Below, in pieces: positions 49,994 through 58,773 of a DNA stretch of 64,000 nt. Both the position numbers and the translations under genes were made by a program. The DNA comes from Cohnella baijiui (lineage in GTDB: Bacteria; Bacillota; Bacilli; Paenibacillales; Paenibacillaceae). The stretch spans positions 38,666 to 102,665 of the forward strand of contig NZ_JAJFOW010000026.1 of assembly GCF_020731285.1 (NCBI RefSeq). The letters are read 5' to 3'. Under the pieces are notes generated by a model that saw only the letters and a list, made by a program, of their open reading frames with translations, was not told where the DNA came from and ran no database searches. Each line of letters begins with the position of its first letter. Position 1 is the first letter of the stretch.

Positions 49994-50091
49994 ATGTAGA
50001 TTAACTTACAGTCCGATTCAATTTGATTCTTGACGCTCACGCGGGGGAATCGTGTATAGTGTAAACTATACATTTGTTGAAATAACCATAC
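49994..50091. promoter_or_regulatory. Divergent promoter/operator region of the TetR-MFS pair
   Basis: TTGACG (50030-50035) with TATAGT (50055-50060) lies under an 18-bp palindrome, GTATAGT-GTAA-ACTATAC (50054-50071). A second inverted repeat, TGTA-N8-TACA type, is at about 49994-50009 near the repressor start. A third partial repeat is TACATTTG / CAAGTGTA. The overlap of operator and -10 fits repression of the exporter. Confidence 0.65.
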
Positions 50092-50130
50092 AAGTGTAGA
50101 CAAAGAGAGAGAAGGGTAGGAGAGAAAAAC

Positions 50131-51609
50131 ATGAATGCTGCAAGTTCGAATGCAGGCGCGCCGTCGATCGATCTGAGCAAGATCAAGCGCGGACCGATCG
50201 TCTTCGCGCTCATAATCGGGGCTTTCGTCGCGATCCTGAACGAGACGCTGCTCGGCAACGCGCTGCCGGATCTCGTCAAGGCGTTCGAGGTTCCGTATTC
50301 CACGATCCAATGGCTCACGACGGCCTATATGCTCGTCATCGGGGTGCTCGTCCCGGTCACCGCCATGCTGCAGCAATGGTTCACCACGCGGCAGATGTTC
50401 CTGGCGGCCATGGGGCTGTTCTTCGCGGGGACCGTCATTTCGGCCGCCGCGCCCGAGTTCGGCGTGCTGCTGACCGGCCGGATCGTTCAAGCAATGGGCA
50501 CGGGCCTCATGCTGCCCGTCATGATGAACACGATCCTCGTCATCTTCCCGCCGGAGAAGCGGGGCGGCGCGATGGGTCTGATCGGCCTCGTCATCATGTT
50601 CGCGCCCGCGATCGGGCCGACGGTGTCGGGCCTCATCATGGACTCGCTGTCCTGGCGCTGGCTGTTCCTGCTCGTCATTCCGTTCGCGGCGATCGCCATT
50701 GTAATTTGCGCCATCTACCTGCGCAACGTCACCGTCCCGACCAAGCCAAAGGTGGACATCCTGTCCATCCTGCTGTCGACGATCGGCTTCGGCGGCGTCG
50801 TTTACGGCTTCAGTAAAGCCGGCGAGCTCGGCTGGGGCGAGCCGGAAGTATACGGCATGATCGCCGTCGGCGCCGTCGCGCTGCTGCTGTTCATCTGGCG
50901 CCAACTGGTGCTGAAGGATCCGATCATGGACCTGCGCGCCTTCAAGTACCCGATGTTCTCGCTCGTCGTCGTGCTGCTGTTCGTGCTCATGATGACGCTG
51001 TTCTCCACGCTGACGCTGCTTCCGCTGTTCCTGCAGGGCGCGCTGCTCATGACGGCCTTCAAATCGGGCCTCACCATGCTGCCCGGCGGCATCGTGAACG
51101 GCATCATGGCGCCAATCTCCGGCAAGCTGTTCGACAAGTTCGGGCCGCGCGTTCTCGTCATCCCGGGTCTGGTCATCGTCGTTGCCGCCCTCTGGCTGTT
51201 CACGCAGCTCCAGTCGGACAGCTCGGGCGGCTACGTGATCTTCGTCCATATCGTGATGCTCGTCGGTATCTCCATGGTGATGATGCCGGCGCAGACGACG
51301 GGCTTGAACCAGCTGCCGCCCCAGCTGTACCCGCATGGCACGGCGATCCTGAATACGCTGACCCAGGTGTCCGGCGCGATCGGCGCGGCGCTGTTCATCA
51401 GCATCATGTCGTCCGGTACAAAGGACTACCTGAAGAACAATGCCGCCAATCCGGCAGCACCATCGCCGGCGGAGTCGGTGCAAGGCATGGTTGCCGGCCT
51501 GCATAACTCGTTCTGGATCGGTCTTGTGATCGCGATCGTAGCGCTTGTCATCGGGCTGTTCATCCGCCGCACCAAGGCGCCGGAAGACCAAGCCAAGCAA
51601 GCCGCTTAA
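50131..51609 (+). CDS. MFS multidrug exporter, DHA2 (EmrB/LmrB) family
   Basis: This 492-residue transporter has about 14 hydrophobic helices. Motif A-like and antiporter motif C segments are visible, with LNETLLGNALPDLVKAF at helix 1 and GPTVSGLIMDSLSWRWLFLLVIPFA, the DHA2 hallmark. It probably exports lipophilic drugs or antibiotics by proton antiport. It is divergent from TetR; ribosome binding site GGTAGGAGAG. Confidence 0.93.
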   Translation: MNAASSNAGAPSIDLSKIKRGPIVFALIIGAFVAILNETLLGNALPDLVKAFEVPYSTIQWLTTAYMLVIGVLVPVTAMLQQWFTTRQMFLAAMGLFFAGTVISAAAPEFGVLLTGRIVQAMGTGLMLPVMMNTILVIFPPEKRGGAMGLIGLVIMFAPAIGPTVSGLIMDSLSWRWLFLLVIPFAAIAIVICAIYLRNVTVPTKPKVDILSILLSTIGFGGVVYGFSKAGELGWGEPEVYGMIAVGAVALLLFIWRQLVLKDPIMDLRAFKYPMFSLVVVLLFVLMMTLFSTLTLLPLFLQGALLMTAFKSGLTMLPGGIVNGIMAPISGKLFDKFGPRVLVIPGLVIVVAALWLFTQLQSDSSGGYVIFVHIVMLVGISMVMMPAQTTGLNQLPPQLYPHGTAILNTLTQVSGAIGAALFISIMSSGTKDYLKNNAANPAAPSPAESVQGMVAGLHNSFWIGLVIAIVALVIGLFIRRTKAPEDQAKQAA

Positions 51610-51649
51610 GGCAGCTGGGCGCGAGTCCCCGCTTGTACAAACCGAAAAG

Positions 51650-51693
51650 CACCGTCCCCTTCGGTCATCTTGACCCGGGACGGTGTTTTTTTT
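51650..51693 (+). terminator. Terminator after the MFS exporter gene
   Basis: CACCGTCCC / GGGACGGTG stem with a 18-nt loop, then eight T. Confidence 0.9.
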
Positions 51694-51718
51694 CGCGCCT
51701 AGGTCAGGCTAATCGCCA

Positions 51719-51757
51719 ACAAAGCCCCCTACGGAAACGCGCGGCAGGGGGCTTTGG
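51719..51757 (-). terminator. Terminator after the HxlR gene
   Basis: The perfect stem CAAAGCCCCCT / AGGGGGCTTTG has a GC-rich loop; it is downstream of the minus-strand stop. Confidence 0.85.
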
Positions 51758-51779
51758 GATCGGGAAGACAGGAAGGCGG

Positions 51780-52118
51780 TCAGCACTCCGTGTCGGTCTT
51801 CGGCTCGATCCAGGCCGACGACCATTTGGCGATCTCTTCGAAGATCGGCGCCAGGGCTTTGCCCTTGTCCGTTAGCGAATATTCGATACGGACCGGTGTC
51901 TCGGGATAGACGTCGCGGGCGACGAGGCCTTCGGCTTCGAGCTCCTTCAGCCGATCCGCCAGCACTTTGCCGCTTAGATTGGTCACGAGCGCTTCGATCT
52001 CGCCGAAGCGCCGCGGCCCGTTCAGCAGGCAAAAGAGGATCAGCGCAATCCAGCGCTTGCCCAGCAGCTCCAGCGCCTGCTCGAAGCGGGGGCAGATGTC
52101 CAGCCGGCGTTCATTCAC
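51780..52118 (-). CDS. HxlR-family winged-helix regulator
   Basis: This 112-residue protein has the HxlR signature: CPRFEQALELLGKRWIALILFCLLNGPRRFGEI, then LSGKVLADRLKELEAEGLV and YSLTDKGKAL. C9 is the single conserved N-terminal cysteine used by redox-sensing members (HypR, QorR type). The target is unknown; the quinone/nitroreductase-like gene at 42.1 kb and the MFS gene nearby are candidates only by proximity. Ribosome binding site AAGAAGGTG. Confidence 0.92.
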   Translation of the reverse strand: MNERRLDICPRFEQALELLGKRWIALILFCLLNGPRRFGEIEALVTNLSGKVLADRLKELEAEGLVARDVYPETPVRIEYSLTDKGKALAPIFEEIAKWSSAWIEPKTDTEC

Positions 52119-52177
52119 CTTCTTCGTCTCCCTTCCGTCTTCGGATCGGGGCCGGATGAGCCGGCCGTCAGTCTAGT

Positions 52178-52723
52178 CTAGCTTCCAGCTCCGTTTCGCG
52201 GCGCATCCTTGCGGAGTTCTCTCATGACGTGTCCCAGCTCGGGCACGACGAGCCGCGTCATCGCGAGCCGCACGGCGCCCGTCGAGCCGGGCATGGAAAA
52301 CACTGCGGTCCCCCCGATTGCACCCGCGACCGCGCGGGAGAGTATGGCGGCGGAGCCGATGTCCTCCGTATAGCTCAGCATGCGAAAAATCTCGCCGAAA
52401 CCCGGCATTTCCTTCGTCAGCAGGCTTTGGACCGCTTCGCAGGTCGTATCGCGACCCGCGATGCCCGTTCCGCCGTTCAGCAGCACGGCCTCGACGGCCG
52501 GGTCGGCCGCCGCTTCCCGCAGCAGGGCGCGGATGCGTTCGTATTCGTCGGGCACGATGACGTTCCCGACGACGGTATGTCCGCCGCCCTCGAGCAGCTC
52601 GCGGGCCAGCTGCCCGCTCTTGTCCGTCTCGGCCGTGCGCGTATCGGAGACGGTGACGACAAGACAGGCGACCGAGGACGGCGCCTCGCGGCGGTGTTGT
52701 TCGGTGGACGGGCTCATCGGCAT
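52178..52723 (-). CDS. moaB: Molybdopterin adenylyltransferase-like MoaB
   Basis: This 181-residue MoaB/Mog-fold protein adenylylates molybdopterin before molybdate insertion. VVTVSDTRTAETDKSGQ, LNGGTGIAGRDTTCEAV and SMPGSTGAVRLAM are the family signature blocks. No other molybdenum-cofactor genes are in the window. It is on the minus strand with the next upstream gene 61 bp away. Confidence 0.95.
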   Translation of the reverse strand: MPMSPSTEQHRREAPSSVACLVVTVSDTRTAETDKSGQLARELLEGGGHTVVGNVIVPDEYERIRALLREAAADPAVEAVLLNGGTGIAGRDTTCEAVQSLLTKEMPGFGEIFRMLSYTEDIGSAAILSRAVAGAIGGTAVFSMPGSTGAVRLAMTRLVVPELGHVMRELRKDAPRNGAGS

Positions 52724-52784
52724 GGGATCGCGCTCCTCGCTTGGATTCGTCGGTGGGGGCGGGAGTCGGCCGCCGTCGTCCCGA

Positions 52785-53249
52785 TCAGACGAGGGGGTCG
52801 ACGGATTCGGCTTCCTCCGCTTCGTGTTCGGGCGGCGCGGGCTCGCGTTTGGTCCGTACCAGGCGGTCCACGATCAAAGGGACGAGCAAGACGAAAACGT
52901 AGGCGAGCGTCATCCAGATCGTGAAGGCATGGTGCTGGCCTTCGTCGAAGTCGGGGAACACCCGTTCCCGGTACCAGACGACGAACGTATCGAGCGCGAG
53001 GCCGAGCAGCGTGCCCACATAGCCGAAGCGCGTCGCGGAACCGGCGGCGGGGAAGAGCTTCAGGCGCACGACGAGCGCGGCCCCGATCAGCACGAGGACG
53101 GTGAGCGCCTCGAGCAGGAAGAGGGAAGCCCCGAATTGCGGCTCGCCGACCGACACGAGCACCCAGTCGCCGAACAGCATGAAGAATAACATTGCGATCG
53201 CCCACATGGCGATTCCAAGACCGGACAGGATCAGCATTTGTCTAAGCAT
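52785..53249 (-). CDS. Four-helix membrane protein, DUF5367-like
   Basis: The 154-residue protein has four hydrophobic segments and an acidic C-terminal tail. It begins MLRQMLILSG. Order and spacing of the helices and the FGDWVL block resemble the DUF5367 group of small membrane proteins of unknown function; this is a weak match. I chose ATG 53249 over TTG 53258, because GGGAG is then about 11 nt rather than 1-2 nt upstream. Confidence 0.6.
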   Translation of the reverse strand: MLRQMLILSGLGIAMWAIAMLFFMLFGDWVLVSVGEPQFGASLFLLEALTVLVLIGAALVVRLKLFPAAGSATRFGYVGTLLGLALDTFVVWYRERVFPDFDEGQHHAFTIWMTLAYVFVLLVPLIVDRLVRTKREPAPPEHEAEEAESVDPLV

Positions 53250-53325
53250 AGCCGGCAAACTCCCTTTCGCGCAGGTGCGAATGATGGGCCTTGCAGAGCC
53301 GCATAGGCTCGAAAGCGAGGCCGTC

Positions 53326-54300
53326 TCAGGGCAGACGGCTGCGCAGGACGGTCATTTCGCCGTCGAGCGTGTAGGCGCCGAGCGGCGCCGGCAGCAGGAA
53401 GCAATCGCCCGCCTTGGCGTCAAGCCGTCCGTCTGCCCAGCCGATCGAGCCGGCGCCTTCGGCGACGATGAGCACGACGAAGCTGTCGGCCGGCGTCTCC
53501 TGCGGCCATGCGCCTCGGACGACGCCTTTGTCCGTCACGAAGTACGGAGACTCCGCGAGCGTTAGCCAAGTCCCGGCAGGCGTGCCCGCGGTGGACATGC
53601 GGCTCGCGCCCGCGCCCGTGTAGTCGGTCACGTTGAGCGAGTCTTCGATGTGCAGCTCGCGCGGCTTGCCGTCCAGGCCCGGCCGGTCGTAGTCGTAAAG
53701 CCGGTAGGTCGTGTCCGAGTTCTGCTGGATCTCGGCGACCAGGACGCCCGCGCAGAGCGCGTGCACGGTGCCGGCCGGTATGTAGAACGTATCGCCCGCT
53801 TTGACGGACACCACCTGGAGCGTATCCATGATACGGCCTTCCTCGATCGCCTGGGCCATGGACGCCCGGTCAACGCCCGGCTGAAGGCCGTAGATGATTT
53901 TGGCGTCCGGCTTCGCGTCCATGACGTACCACATTTCGGTCTTGCCCAGCTCGCCTTTCGGCAGGCCGGCGTAGTGGTCGTTCGGGTGCACCTGCACGGA
54001 GAGGTCATCGTTGCAGTCCAGCAGCTTGATGAGCAGCGGGAAGCGGCCGTTGCCGGATTGGGCCTTCTCGCCAAGCCAGGAGGCGCCGAACCGTTCGCGG
54101 ATCGCGTCCAGTCCTTGGCCGGCCAGCTCGCCGTTCAGGACGTGGGAGACGCCGTTCGGATGGTCGGCGATCATCCAGCCTTCGCCGATATGGCCGGGCG
54201 GCACGTCGTAGCCGAACTGCTCGAGGGCGCGGCCGCCCCATACGCGTTCTTTGAATTCCGGTTTGAAGTGAAGGGGATAAGGTTTGACAGCTTGGCTCAT
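53326..54300 (-). CDS. manA: Mannose-6-phosphate isomerase, class I
   Basis: It interconverts mannose-6-phosphate and fructose-6-phosphate. This 324-residue short Bacillus-type enzyme has a zinc-binding cupin, with VQVHPNDHYA, KTEMWYVMDA and FYIPAGTVHAL supplying the metal ligands. The product feeds mannose catabolism or GDP-mannose for glycans. The start overlaps the end of the VOC gene by 4 bp, so the two are co-translated. Confidence 0.95.
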   Translation of the reverse strand: MSQAVKPYPLHFKPEFKERVWGGRALEQFGYDVPPGHIGEGWMIADHPNGVSHVLNGELAGQGLDAIRERFGASWLGEKAQSGNGRFPLLIKLLDCNDDLSVQVHPNDHYAGLPKGELGKTEMWYVMDAKPDAKIIYGLQPGVDRASMAQAIEEGRIMDTLQVVSVKAGDTFYIPAGTVHALCAGVLVAEIQQNSDTTYRLYDYDRPGLDGKPRELHIEDSLNVTDYTGAGASRMSTAGTPAGTWLTLAESPYFVTDKGVVRGAWPQETPADSFVVLIVAEGAGSIGWADGRLDAKAGDCFLLPAPLGAYTLDGEMTVLRSRLP

Positions 54301-54701
54301 TGGGCAGTTCCTCCTCGGGTGGATTGAAAAAATTCAAGCGACTCTCCGTCGGGGCCATGGAAAAAGAAATAGCGGCTGCCGTTCGGCAGCGTTGTGATCT
54401 CGGCGTCCAGGCCCGCAACGCCGAGCGAGCCGACGCGGGCGTATTCCGCCTCGATGTCGTCGACGTTGAAGGCGACGTGGTGCACCCGGCCTTCAGGCGC
54501 CAGCGCGCCGGTATATCCTTCGATCAGCTCCAGCTCCGTCTCGGACGAGCCCGGAAACGTCAGAAAGGCGAGCCGGATGACGCCGTTCGTGTGCGGCGCC
54601 GTCTCCAGATGCTTCAGCCCGGCGACGCGCTCGTAAAACGCGACGGAGGCTTCGATGCTGCTTACCATAACGCCAACATGTTCAATCTTGCGTACGGTCA
54701 A
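54297..54701 (-). CDS. VOC-superfamily protein (glyoxalase/epimerase fold)
   Basis: This 134-residue protein has two beta-alpha-beta-beta-beta modules: IEHVGVMVSSIEASVAFYERVAGL, with E-x at ELELIEGY, and VHHVAFNVDDIEAEYARV with GPDGESLEFFQ. His and Glu metal ligands of glyoxalase I or methylmalonyl-CoA epimerase are conserved (H8, E54 region, H74, E125 region). The substrate is unknown. It is upstream of manA and translationally coupled to it. Confidence 0.9.
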   Translation of the reverse strand: MTVRKIEHVGVMVSSIEASVAFYERVAGLKHLETAPHTNGVIRLAFLTFPGSSETELELIEGYTGALAPEGRVHHVAFNVDDIEAEYARVGSLGVAGLDAEITTLPNGSRYFFFHGPDGESLEFFQSTRGGTAQ

Positions 54702-54713
54702 CGCGATCCACTC

Positions 54714-55355
54714 CTATCTCTTTTTTTCGATGGCATACAAATACGGGGCGGCCGGCTTTTGCGGCATGCGGTACAGCACTGCTTGGGCCGCGTCCGCGGG
54801 TAAGCCGGCCGCCCAGCGGTCCACTGCGGACGCTTCGTCGGAGCCGCCCGCGTGCCCGGGATAGACGACAATCGTCAATGCCCCGCCCGGCGCGAGCAGC
54901 GAGAGAGCGGCATCCAGCGCCGGCAGCGTCGTATCCGGCCGGGTGATGACCGGGGGTCGGCCATTCGAGTCGTCCGCCTCTTCGCCGCCGGGGAGGTAGC
55001 CCAGGTTGAACATGACGGCGCGTACGCGCCCGCGCAGCTCCTCTGGCAGTTCCGCGGCCATCCGCTCGTGCCCCGCGCGGAGGAGCGTGACGGTCGCCAG
55101 CGTCCGCCGCGGGACACGCTCGCTAGACGCAGCTTCCCGTCCGGCCGCTTCGGCGGCGTCCAGCCGCTCCCGGGTGCGGGCCAGCGCGGCCGGCTGCACG
55201 TCGAAGGCGAACACGCTGCCGCGCGGCCCGACGGTCCGGGCCAGAAACAGCGTGTCCACCCCGCCCCCGGCGGTCGCGTCGATCGCGGCCGAGCCGGGCT
55301 CGGCCCGTTCGGCCACCCACCGCTGGGCCATAGTCAGAACGGAAGGGAAGCCCAT
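54714..55355 (-). CDS. mnmM: tRNA wobble-uridine methyltransferase MnmM (YtqB-like)
   Basis: This 213-residue class-I SAM methyltransferase has SAM motif AIDATAGGGVDTLFLA (24-39), then FAFDVQPAAL and MFNLGYLPGG (motif IV). It is the YtqB family, reported to methylate nm5s2U34 to mnm5s2U34 in tRNA of Gram-positives. Relative to the ~190-residue Bacillus protein it has a variable Ala/Arg-rich insert (about 68-90). It starts 4 bp after the radical SAM gene, its functional partner. Confidence 0.88.
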   Translation of the reverse strand: MGFPSVLTMAQRWVAERAEPGSAAIDATAGGGVDTLFLARTVGPRGSVFAFDVQPAALARTRERLDAAEAAGREAASSERVPRRTLATVTLLRAGHERMAAELPEELRGRVRAVMFNLGYLPGGEEADDSNGRPPVITRPDTTLPALDAALSLLAPGGALTIVVYPGHAGGSDEASAVDRWAAGLPADAAQAVLYRMPQKPAAPYLYAIEKKR

Positions 55356-55359
55356 CGGT

Positions 55360-56322
55360 TCAGCGTCCCTCCCACCGTTTGCCCTGCCACGTATTTCGCC
55401 GCACCAGTTCGGCGTCGATGGCGTTCAGCACTTCCCACTTCTTCAGACTCCACATCGGGCCGATCAGCAGGTCGCGCGGCGCGTCGCCGGTCAGCCGGTG
55501 CACGATCATGTCCGGCGGCAGCATCTCCAGCGAGTCGGCGATGAGCTGGACATATTCGTCCTGCTCGAGGAAGCGCAAGAGCCCTTCCTTCCATTGACGG
55601 ACCATCGGCGTCTTGCGCATCAGATGGAGCAGGTGGATCTTGATGCCCTGGACGTCCATCCGCGAAACTTGGCGGACCGTCTCCATCATCATCTCGTGCG
55701 TCTCGCCGGGGAGGCCGTGGATGATGTGCGTGCAAACGCGGATGCCGCGCTTGCGCAATCGTTCGACCGCATCGAGGTAGCAGGCGGTATCGTGGGCGCG
55801 GTTGATGAGGTTCGAGGTGGATTCGTGCACGGTCTGCAGGCCCATTTCAAGCCACAGATAGGTGCGCTCATTCAGCTCCGCCAAATAGTCGACGACGTCG
55901 TCCGGCAAACAGTCGGGCCGCGTCGCGATCGACAAGCCGACGACGCCCGGCTGCTGGAGAATCACTTCATAATACTCGCGAAGCGTCGCCAGCGGGGCGT
56001 AGGTGTTGGTGTAGGCTTGGAAGTAGCCGATGTACTTGGCTTCCGGCCATTTCAAATGTTGGCGGTCGCGGATCTGATTGAACTGCGTGACGAGATCGTT
56101 CCGCCGGCTGCCGGCGAAATCGCCGGAGCCCCGCGCGCTGCAGAACGTGCAGCCGCCCGCCGCGATCGTATTGTCCCGGTTCGGGCAGGTGAAGCCCGCA
56201 TCGAGCATGACTTTGAACACTTTGGTCCCGAACTGCTCCCGCATCTCGTAGTTCCAGGTGTGGAACCGCTTGTCGTTCCACAGGCGGGGCTGCAGGTCCG
56301 AGGTGGTATCGGTTATCGGCAT
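55360..56322 (-). CDS. mnmL: Radical SAM protein MnmL (YtqA, TIGR01212 family)
   Basis: This 320-residue Elp3-like radical SAM protein has the cluster motif C46-x11-C58-x2-C61 (TCPNRDNTIAAGGCTFC) and the family blocks FQAYTNTYAPL, LEMGLQTVHEST and THIIHGLPGET. In B. subtilis the ytqA-ytqB pair acts in conversion of cmnm5s2U to mnm5s2U at tRNA wobble position 34. The 4-bp spacing to the methyltransferase gene preserves that pairing. Confidence 0.88.
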   Translation of the reverse strand: MPITDTTSDLQPRLWNDKRFHTWNYEMREQFGTKVFKVMLDAGFTCPNRDNTIAAGGCTFCSARGSGDFAGSRRNDLVTQFNQIRDRQHLKWPEAKYIGYFQAYTNTYAPLATLREYYEVILQQPGVVGLSIATRPDCLPDDVVDYLAELNERTYLWLEMGLQTVHESTSNLINRAHDTACYLDAVERLRKRGIRVCTHIIHGLPGETHEMMMETVRQVSRMDVQGIKIHLLHLMRKTPMVRQWKEGLLRFLEQDEYVQLIADSLEMLPPDMIVHRLTGDAPRDLLIGPMWSLKKWEVLNAIDAELVRRNTWQGKRWEGR

Positions 56323-56694
56323 GGGATCAGCCGCTCCTTGCTTGCAGATTCATGCTTCCATTGTACCGGAAAATGTCCGGCATGGCGAGAAACGCCGCTC
56401 GCCGGATTCGCGTATTCATCCATTTGTTTTTGCGCCCGGGCCCGTACCGATAAAGAAGTTTTGTTGAAAACGGGCTTTAAATAAAGCGGTTTCATATTGC
56501 GCGACCTCACATGATATGTTATATTAAAAGTGCGTCATAACAGCAAACATAGCTGACATGGATCCAATTTTGTTGCAGCATTCATAGTCGCTCCGTCTCT
56601 GGGGAATCGATATACCTAAGACCGCCCGTTTTCGGGAGAAAGCGAGTTGAGAAGGATGAGTTCGATCGTACGCATTCCGCAAGGTGACGATACG

Positions 56695-56841
56695 ATGAAG
56701 GTCGAGCTAACCGTCAAGGAAATGATGGCGCTCGCGGGCATCAAGTTCAACAACAACCACGGCGTCGAAGTGTCGGCGAAGAAAAAGCTGCACGAAGCGC
56801 TCGATTCGCATTATCAGCTCGAAGAGAAGCCCGTCAACTGA
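56695..56841 (+). CDS. Small hypothetical protein, 48 aa
   Basis: The protein begins MKVELTVKEMMAL and is charged and helical, with no known family. I chose ATG 56695 because AAGGTGA lies 7 nt upstream and third-position GC rises sharply at this codon; the upstream in-frame ATG 56656 region has a much lower third-position GC. The gene is alone, followed by a terminator. A small regulatory or sporulation-related protein is possible but not supported by motif. Confidence 0.6.
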   Translation: MKVELTVKEMMALAGIKFNNNHGVEVSAKKKLHEALDSHYQLEEKPVN

Positions 56842-56864
56842 CGGATTTCGCTTGCAGCCCTCAC

Positions 56865-56905
56865 AGACCGCCTTTGCCGGCCGACGCCGGGAGCGCGGTC
56901 TTTTC
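56865..56905 (+). terminator. Terminator after the 48-aa gene
   Basis: AGACCGC / GCGGTCT outer stem with inner CCGGC-CGAC-GCCGG, then TTTTC. Confidence 0.8.
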
Positions 56906-56965
56906 TTATGTCGGAGCTATTTGACGGCAGATTAGGTTTTTTTGCGGACGTTTCGCGCGGCGCTC

Positions 56966-56994
56966 TTTACATTCCCAAGGAGATTGGGCACAAT
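56966..56994 (+). promoter_or_regulatory. Candidate promoter for trmB
   Basis: TTTACA, 17 nt, CACAAT, ending 44 nt before the ATG at 57039. Confidence 0.5.
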
Positions 56995-57038
56995 AAATGG
57001 CGGCACAGGTCTATTTTATCGATTATGGGAGGCCCCTC

Positions 57039-57824
57039 ATGCGATTGCGCGGGAGAAAAAATATAAGGGAAAGTTTGGAGGCGCAGCCGGAGCTGGTCAT
57101 CCTGGAGCCTCAGAAGTGGAAGGGGCGGTGGCACGAGTTCTTCGGCAACGACCATCCGATCCACATCGAGCTCGGGATGGGCAAGGGCCGGTTCATCAGC
57201 CAGAACAGCGTGCTCCGGCCGCATATCAATTATATCGGCATGGATATCTTCGACGAGCTCCTTCGCCGGGGCAGCGAAAAGGCGCGGGCCGCTTGGGCGG
57301 AAAAGGGACACGATCGCGTGCCGAACCTGGCCCTCGTCCGCGGCAACGTCGAGTATTTGGAGCAGATGTTCGAGCCCGGGGAGCTGGAGCGCATTTATTT
57401 GAATTTCAGCGATCCGTGGCCGAAGAGCAAGCACGGCAAGCGCCGGCTCACCCATCCCCGCTTCCTCCTGAAGTACAAGCAGCTGCTCAGCGACATCGGC
57501 GAGATCCATTTCAAGACCGATTCGCGCAGTTTGTTCGAGTTTTCCTTGAACAGCTTCTCGGACACCGGGCTGCAGATGCGCAACATCTCGCTCGATCTGC
57601 ATCGGGACGAGCTGCGGGAGGACCTGGTCATGACCGAGTACGAAACCAAGTTCGTCGGCATGGGCCAGCCGATCTACCGTCTCGAGGCGGTCCTCGGCGA
57701 GAAGGCGCTGCAGGAGCATCGCCGGCAAATCGCCGAGGCGTTCGCCGCAAGCGAGCGCAAGGGCGGGGCCAAGGAACGGCCGCCCGGCTCCTCGGACGAG
57801 CAGGACGAGGACGACGACGCTTAA
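57039..57824 (+). CDS. trmB: tRNA (guanine-N7-)-methyltransferase
   Basis: It makes m7G46 in tRNA. The 261-residue protein has SAM motif IELGMGKGRFI, the acidic NYIGMDIF loop and NFSDPWPKSKHGKRRLT catalytic block. ATG 57039 with GGGAGG 7 nt upstream gives the typical MRLRGRK N-terminus; the in-frame start at 56997 has no ribosome binding site. The C-terminus has an extra ~35-residue acidic tail (DEQDEDDDA) not typical of the family. A terminator follows. Confidence 0.95.
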   Translation: MRLRGRKNIRESLEAQPELVILEPQKWKGRWHEFFGNDHPIHIELGMGKGRFISQNSVLRPHINYIGMDIFDELLRRGSEKARAAWAEKGHDRVPNLALVRGNVEYLEQMFEPGELERIYLNFSDPWPKSKHGKRRLTHPRFLLKYKQLLSDIGEIHFKTDSRSLFEFSLNSFSDTGLQMRNISLDLHRDELREDLVMTEYETKFVGMGQPIYRLEAVLGEKALQEHRRQIAEAFAASERKGGAKERPPGSSDEQDEDDDA

Positions 57825-57840
57825 ACCGACGGCAGACGCC

Positions 57841-57885
57841 AAAAGCCGCGCTTCCAGGGACGATCCCTTGGAGCGCGGCTTTTTG
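57841..57885 (+). terminator. Terminator after trmB
   Basis: AAAAGCCGCGCTtCCAGGG / CCCTTGGaGCGCGGCTTTTT stem with a 5-nt loop. It is immediately followed by the structured repeat copy B. Confidence 0.93.
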
Positions 57886-57886
57886 G

Positions 57887-57983
57887 GTCATACAGCATGT
57901 AAAAGTTTTACTCTATTCATTTCTGTATGACCTCCGATAAAAACGTGTCGCCGTTCGGAAGACGGCTAAGCCGTGTTTACTTG
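57887..57983 (+). repeat. ~100-nt structured repeat element, copy B
   Basis: GTCATACAG (57887) pairs with CTGTATGAC (9 bp), then the conserved CTCCGATAAAAACG linker, a GAAGACGG / CCGT hairpin and GTTTACTTG end. Colinear with copy A (46215-46317). The block from CATTTC through AAAACGTG (about 30 nt) is nearly identical between the copies. Confidence 0.8.
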
Positions 57984-58058
57984 CGTGCGGGGGAGTTGTT
58001 TAAAAATATCTTAAGATTGCCTTCATTCGGCAACCAACTCGTCCTTCGCCTCGTTATT

Positions 58059-58586
58059 TTAGTGAATCCACACGGCCACGAGCAGGGCGGCGCCGCTGCC
58101 CAGCATGGCCCCGGCGACCGTGTCGCTCGGATAGTGGAGGCCGAAATAAACGCGAGAGAGCGCGACGCCGATCCCGATCGGCAGGAGCAGCGGAATCAGG
58201 AGCGGCTCCGCCGCCATCCACGGCGTCAGCATGGCGAAGGCGGCCGTCGTATGGCCGCTGGGGAAGGAGGGGTCCTTCAGCGGACGCCGTCCCGTGTTCA
58301 CCCGCTCGAAGACTTGGTACGGGCGCAGGCGCGGCGCGCCGCGCTTGGCCATGGCGACCGGCAAGTGGCTGACGGCCACGGCCGCAAGCGCCTGCCAGCC
58401 GGCCGTGCTCCACGGCGCCGGCGCGATCAGGCCGGCCGCAAGCGAGAAGGCGAGGCTGAACGTCGCTCCGCCCAAGAGGGACAGCATATAGAAAAGCCAA
58501 TTCAAAGCTTCGCGATTCCAACGGATGTTGACGTGCAGGAACAAAGGGCCCTCTACTTGATGAAGAAGGCGATAGAATCGGCTCAT
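58059..58586 (-). CDS. PAP2-family membrane phosphatase
   Basis: This 175-residue protein of about five helices has all three phosphatidic-acid-phosphatase motifs: KRGAPRLRP (KX6RP), PSGHT, and SRVYFGLHYPSD (SRX5HX3D). It would dephosphorylate a lipid phosphate such as undecaprenyl diphosphate or phosphatidate at the outer face. It is divergent from a GT4 glycosyltransferase of the glycolipid-making type, which suggests a membrane-lipid role. Ribosome binding site AAAGGAG. Confidence 0.93.
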   Translation of the reverse strand: MSRFYRLLHQVEGPLFLHVNIRWNREALNWLFYMLSLLGGATFSLAFSLAAGLIAPAPWSTAGWQALAAVAVSHLPVAMAKRGAPRLRPYQVFERVNTGRRPLKDPSFPSGHTTAAFAMLTPWMAAEPLLIPLLLPIGIGVALSRVYFGLHYPSDTVAGAMLGSGAALLVAVWIH

Positions 58587-58695
58587 GTCATTCGCTCTCC
58601 TTTATTCGCCGCCGCAGCGGATCGTTGCTTCCATTGTACGATCCAATTGTCAGCGCCGTATGAAGGGAGTACCCGCCCTCTGTAAAGCGGCGGAT

Positions 58696-58724
58696 TTGAC
58701 ACCCCATTGATACCGCGATAATCT
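58696..58724 (+). promoter_or_regulatory. Candidate promoter for the GT4 gene at 58774
   Basis: TTGACA, 17 nt, TAATCT (or GATAAT with a 15-nt spacer). Confidence 0.4.
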
Positions 58725-58773
58725 CCGGCCCTTACGATGCTTTTAGAGGATCGTAAGAGGAGGCGAAGCGCAA

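Noticed and set aside
49660..51600. 646-codon minus-strand frame opposite the MFS exporter
   Set aside because: His/Asp/Arg-rich antisense shadow, also covering part of the TetR gene in another frame.
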